A stretch of DNA of 64,000 bases from SIG575 sp045542485. Lineage in GTDB: Bacteria > Bacillota > Clostridia > Oscillospirales > Acutalibacteraceae. The first letter of the stretch is position 1. Every line of letters begins with the position of its first letter. Made by a program: the position numbers and the translations under genes. Below are positions 62,079 to 64,000 of the stretch, one piece after another. The notes below the pieces were generated by a model, which saw only the letters and a program-made list of their open reading frames with translations, searched no databases and had not been told where the DNA came from. The stretch covers positions 1-64,000 of the forward strand of contig JAZQLC010000008.1 in NCBI GenBank assembly GCA_045542485.1, in the 5' to 3' direction.

Positions 62079-63333
62079 TGTTGTTCTCCGTCCTTTCGTA
62101 ATCGTTTATAATTTTTCTTCTGACTAAATCAAATGCACGGGATGCATTCACATATCTGTTGTAATCTCTGTCGTGCCTTGCCGTCATAATTTCAATACAT
62201 TCTGTGCCGTTTTTGTCGCTGACTGCCACATAGCTCAAGCCTACCGGTTTGTTTGTACCGTCGCTGAGGGGCCCTGCAATACCTGTAATTCCTACTCCGT
62301 AGTCGGCACCGCTGAGGCTTCTTATTCCTTCTGCCATCTGTCTTGCTACGCTCTCACTGACAGCGCCGTATTTTTTCAAATCCTCTGCACTTACACCGAG
62401 AATTTTATTTTTGATTTCGTTTGAATAGGAAACAACACCACAATCAAAAACCGATGATGCTCCCGAAATATCTGTAATTCTCTTTGCTGCAAAGCCGCCC
62501 GTGCAGGATTCAGCAAGAGAAATTTTAAGAGAGTGTTTTCTGAGAAGCTTCACAAGTGCACTCTCAATATTTTCTTCGTCAATGCCGTAAACATATTCTT
62601 TGAATTTTTCCGTGATTTCGTCTATCACGGGTTTTGCCTTTTTTTCTGCTTCTTCAGGAGTTGAGCCACTTGCAGTAACACGAAGGAAGCATTCTCCGTC
62701 TTTTGCATAAGGTGCAACGGTGGGATTTTCGCCGTCAAGCAATTCACCCGCTTCTTCCGCCATCACTGATTCGCCTATCCCTATCATTTTTATGTTGTGA
62801 GAAACAATTGATGCTGTGGAATATTTTCCGAGAAGTGGTTTTACACACTCTTCAAACATCGGTTTCATTTCTCTGGGTGGACCGGGCAGAGCAATAATAC
62901 ATTTTGAATTTTTCTCAATTGCGAAACCCGGCGCCGTACCGTTGTGGTTTCTGAAAACAGTGCCGTCTTCCGGAACCATAGCCTGACGGATGTTGCTTTC
63001 AGCCATTCTGATGTTTTTGCTTATGAAATAGCTTTCAATTTCTGCCTTTATGTCCTCGTTCAGCACAAGCTTACTTTCCATCACTTCGCAGCATTTATCT
63101 CTTGTGATATCATCTGCAGTGGGACCGAGACCTCCCGTTGTGATAACAATATCGCTTCTTTCAAGCGCCTGTCTGAGCATTTCAGTGAGACGGTCGTTAT
63201 TGTCGCCCACAACACTTTGTCTGAGCACACTGATTCCCATCAGCGCCAACTGTCTTGAAAGATAAACGGCATTTGTATTCACAATGTCGCCTAATAAAAT
63301 TTCTGTGCCTACGCAAACAATTTCACAAATCAA
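62068..63333 (-). CDS. cinA: CinA: MoCF-domain/NMN amidohydrolase
   Basis: 421 residues. The N-terminal MoaB/MogA-like COG1058 domain (ADP-ribose pyrophosphatase in studied members) shows VGTEILLGDIVNTNA, TTGGLGPTADD and ALPGPPREM. The C-terminal CinA domain (NMN deamidase) has SLAESCTGG and GITGIAGP. It works in pyridine-nucleotide recycling; in some bacteria it is tied to competence. The start is TTG 63333 after GGTGA, giving the usual N-terminus. Unlike its partner at 59192, all motifs are intact. Fourteen bases separate it from thiI. Confidence 0.95.
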   Translation of the reverse strand: MICEIVCVGTEILLGDIVNTNAVYLSRQLALMGISVLRQSVVGDNNDRLTEMLRQALERSDIVITTGGLGPTADDITRDKCCEVMESKLVLNEDIKAEIESYFISKNIRMAESNIRQAMVPEDGTVFRNHNGTAPGFAIEKNSKCIIALPGPPREMKPMFEECVKPLLGKYSTASIVSHNIKMIGIGESVMAEEAGELLDGENPTVAPYAKDGECFLRVTASGSTPEEAEKKAKPVIDEITEKFKEYVYGIDEENIESALVKLLRKHSLKISLAESCTGGFAAKRITDISGASSVFDCGVVSYSNEIKNKILGVSAEDLKKYGAVSESVARQMAEGIRSLSGADYGVGITGIAGPLSDGTNKPVGLSYVAVSDKNGTECIEIMTARHDRDYNRYVNASRAFDLVRRKIINDYERTENNNER

Positions 63334-63347
63334 AGCTTTTCACCAAC

Positions 63348-64000
63348 TCAGTCAATAAGAATAAATCTTGCGCTTTCTGCCGCCTCTTCAATCATAGGAG
63401 CAAAATCAACTGCACTCTCTGCCTTTATAACTTCTTCAAGTGACGGTCTTGTTTTGGGATGTCTGGGTGTAAACACCGTACAGCAATCCTCATAAGGCAG
63501 AATTGATGTATCAAAGGAATCGATATCCCTTGAAATTTTAACAATTTCACCTTTATCCATACCGATACAGGGACGGAACACAGGAAGGTCTGTTGCACTA
63601 TCCGTACAAGCGAGAGCTTTCAGTGTCTGACTTGCAACCTGACCTAAGCTTTCGCCCGTGATGAGAGCCTCGCAATCTTCTCTTCTTGCAATCTTCTCTG
63701 CAGTTTTCATCATTATTCTTCTCATAATTATGGTAAACAATTCTTCAGGACATTCATCTTTTATTGTTTCCTGAATTTTTGTGAACTCAACTACATAAAG
63801 CTTGATTCTTCCACTGTATGCAGCAACCTTGCGTGTCAGCTCGTGAACTTTTTTCTCTGCAAGTTCGCTTGTATAAGGGGGTGCTGCAAAGTGAATACCC
63901 ATCAGACGCAGACCTCTTTTTGCCATCATCCAACCTGCTACGGGGCTGTCAATACCGCCTGAAATAAGCAGTGCCGCTTTACCGGCAGAGCCTGAAGGCA
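63348..64000 (-). CDS. thiI: tRNA 4-thiouridine synthetase ThiI (partial; N-terminus beyond window)
   Basis: About 217 C-terminal codons are visible, entering from the right edge. They include the PP-loop SGGIDSPVAG just inside the window, ITGESLGQVASQTL, RPCIGMDKGEI and PYEDCCTVFTPRHPKTRP, all diagnostic of ThiI, which thiolates U8 of tRNA and takes part in thiamine thiazole synthesis. The N-terminal ferredoxin-like and THUMP domains should lie beyond 64000. The C-terminal rhodanese domain of enterobacterial ThiI is absent, as usual in Firmicutes. It is the first visible gene of the cinA-sortase operon. Confidence 0.95.
   Translation of the reverse strand, partial: PSGSAGKAALLISGGIDSPVAGWMMAKRGLRLMGIHFAAPPYTSELAEKKVHELTRKVAAYSGRIKLYVVEFTKIQETIKDECPEELFTIIMRRIMMKTAEKIARREDCEALITGESLGQVASQTLKALACTDSATDLPVFRPCIGMDKGEIVKISRDIDSFDTSILPYEDCCTVFTPRHPKTRPSLEEVIKAESAVDFAPMIEEAAESARFILID

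Noticed and set aside
1..64000. tRNA/rRNA genes, CRISPR arrays, insertion sequences or integrated elements
   Set aside because: No cloverleaf with a T-loop GGTTCGAATC-type segment, no regularly spaced repeats, and no transposase or integrase frame was found by reading both strands.

Overview
The window looks like chromosome of an endospore-forming member of the Clostridia, most likely an Oscillospirales/Ruminococcaceae-type gut anaerobe. This is inferred from gene content: SpoIIE, SpoVAE and SigG (sporulation), meso-diaminopimelate dehydrogenase, a cysteine T-box, a lysine riboswitch, a CIRCE-controlled groESL, and two secreted proteins ending in type I dockerin repeats. I see no tRNA, rRNA, CRISPR array, insertion sequence or prophage block. 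Genes are densely packed in short operons on both strands, with strong sigma-A promoters and clear intrinsic terminators.

Layout. 1-4.8 kb: a very large secreted dockerin protein cut by the window edge, and a leucine-rich-repeat lipoprotein. 4.8-10.5 kb: 8-oxoguanine glycosylase, a two-subunit aconitase X enzyme, a MATE exporter and IMP dehydrogenase. 10.6-18.8 kb: a sporulation-rich block with spoIIE, rlmB, a 1051-residue degenerate P-type-ATPase-like membrane protein, spoVAE, two tandem 43-residue paralogous amphipathic peptides, and sigG. 18.8-22.1 kb: amino-sugar and mannose metabolism (nagA; manA; a cytosolic Asp-box protein). 22.1-26 kb: a TIGR04086-type membrane protein, yajC, a lipoprotein, ddh and a TetR regulator. 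26-32.8 kb: recA-recX-rimO-pgsA, then a Cys T-box driving cysE-cysS, then a dCMP-deaminase-type enzyme. 32.8-40 kb: a G5/3D wall protein, asnB, a short YitT-like remnant, gdhA and an EF-G-like GTPase. 40-51 kb: a GH38 alpha-mannosidase, two secreted LCAT-like hydrolase paralogs around rlmD, a GH140-like secreted glycosidase and a NimA-like flavoprotein, then mgsA. 51-58.4 kb: a GH25 lysozyme with a dockerin, groESL, a secreted phosphatase, and a lysine-riboswitch-controlled NhaC-type transporter. 58.4-64 kb: an operon on the minus strand, thiI-cinA-sortase B-degenerate membrane CinA-phosphoesterase.

The most unusual items are these. (i) The tandem 43-aa peptides between spoVAE and sigG. (ii) A membrane-anchored, active-site-less CinA paralog directly downstream of a sortase and the intact cinA. 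(iii) The P-type-ATPase-like protein that has lost its phosphorylation and hinge motifs and carries a ~490-residue acidic cytosolic region. (iv) Three genes (spoVAE, sigG, the TIGR04086-type gene) whose Shine-Dalgarno sits in the 3' arm of a terminator-like hairpin, with the T-run directly against the start codon. In the two sporulation cases a sigma-G-like -10 lies in the hairpin loop. (v) A lysine-riboswitch transporter with an N-terminal eight-cysteine zinc-ribbon-like segment.

Functional assignments come from reading motifs in the translations and from family knowledge. No database search was run.
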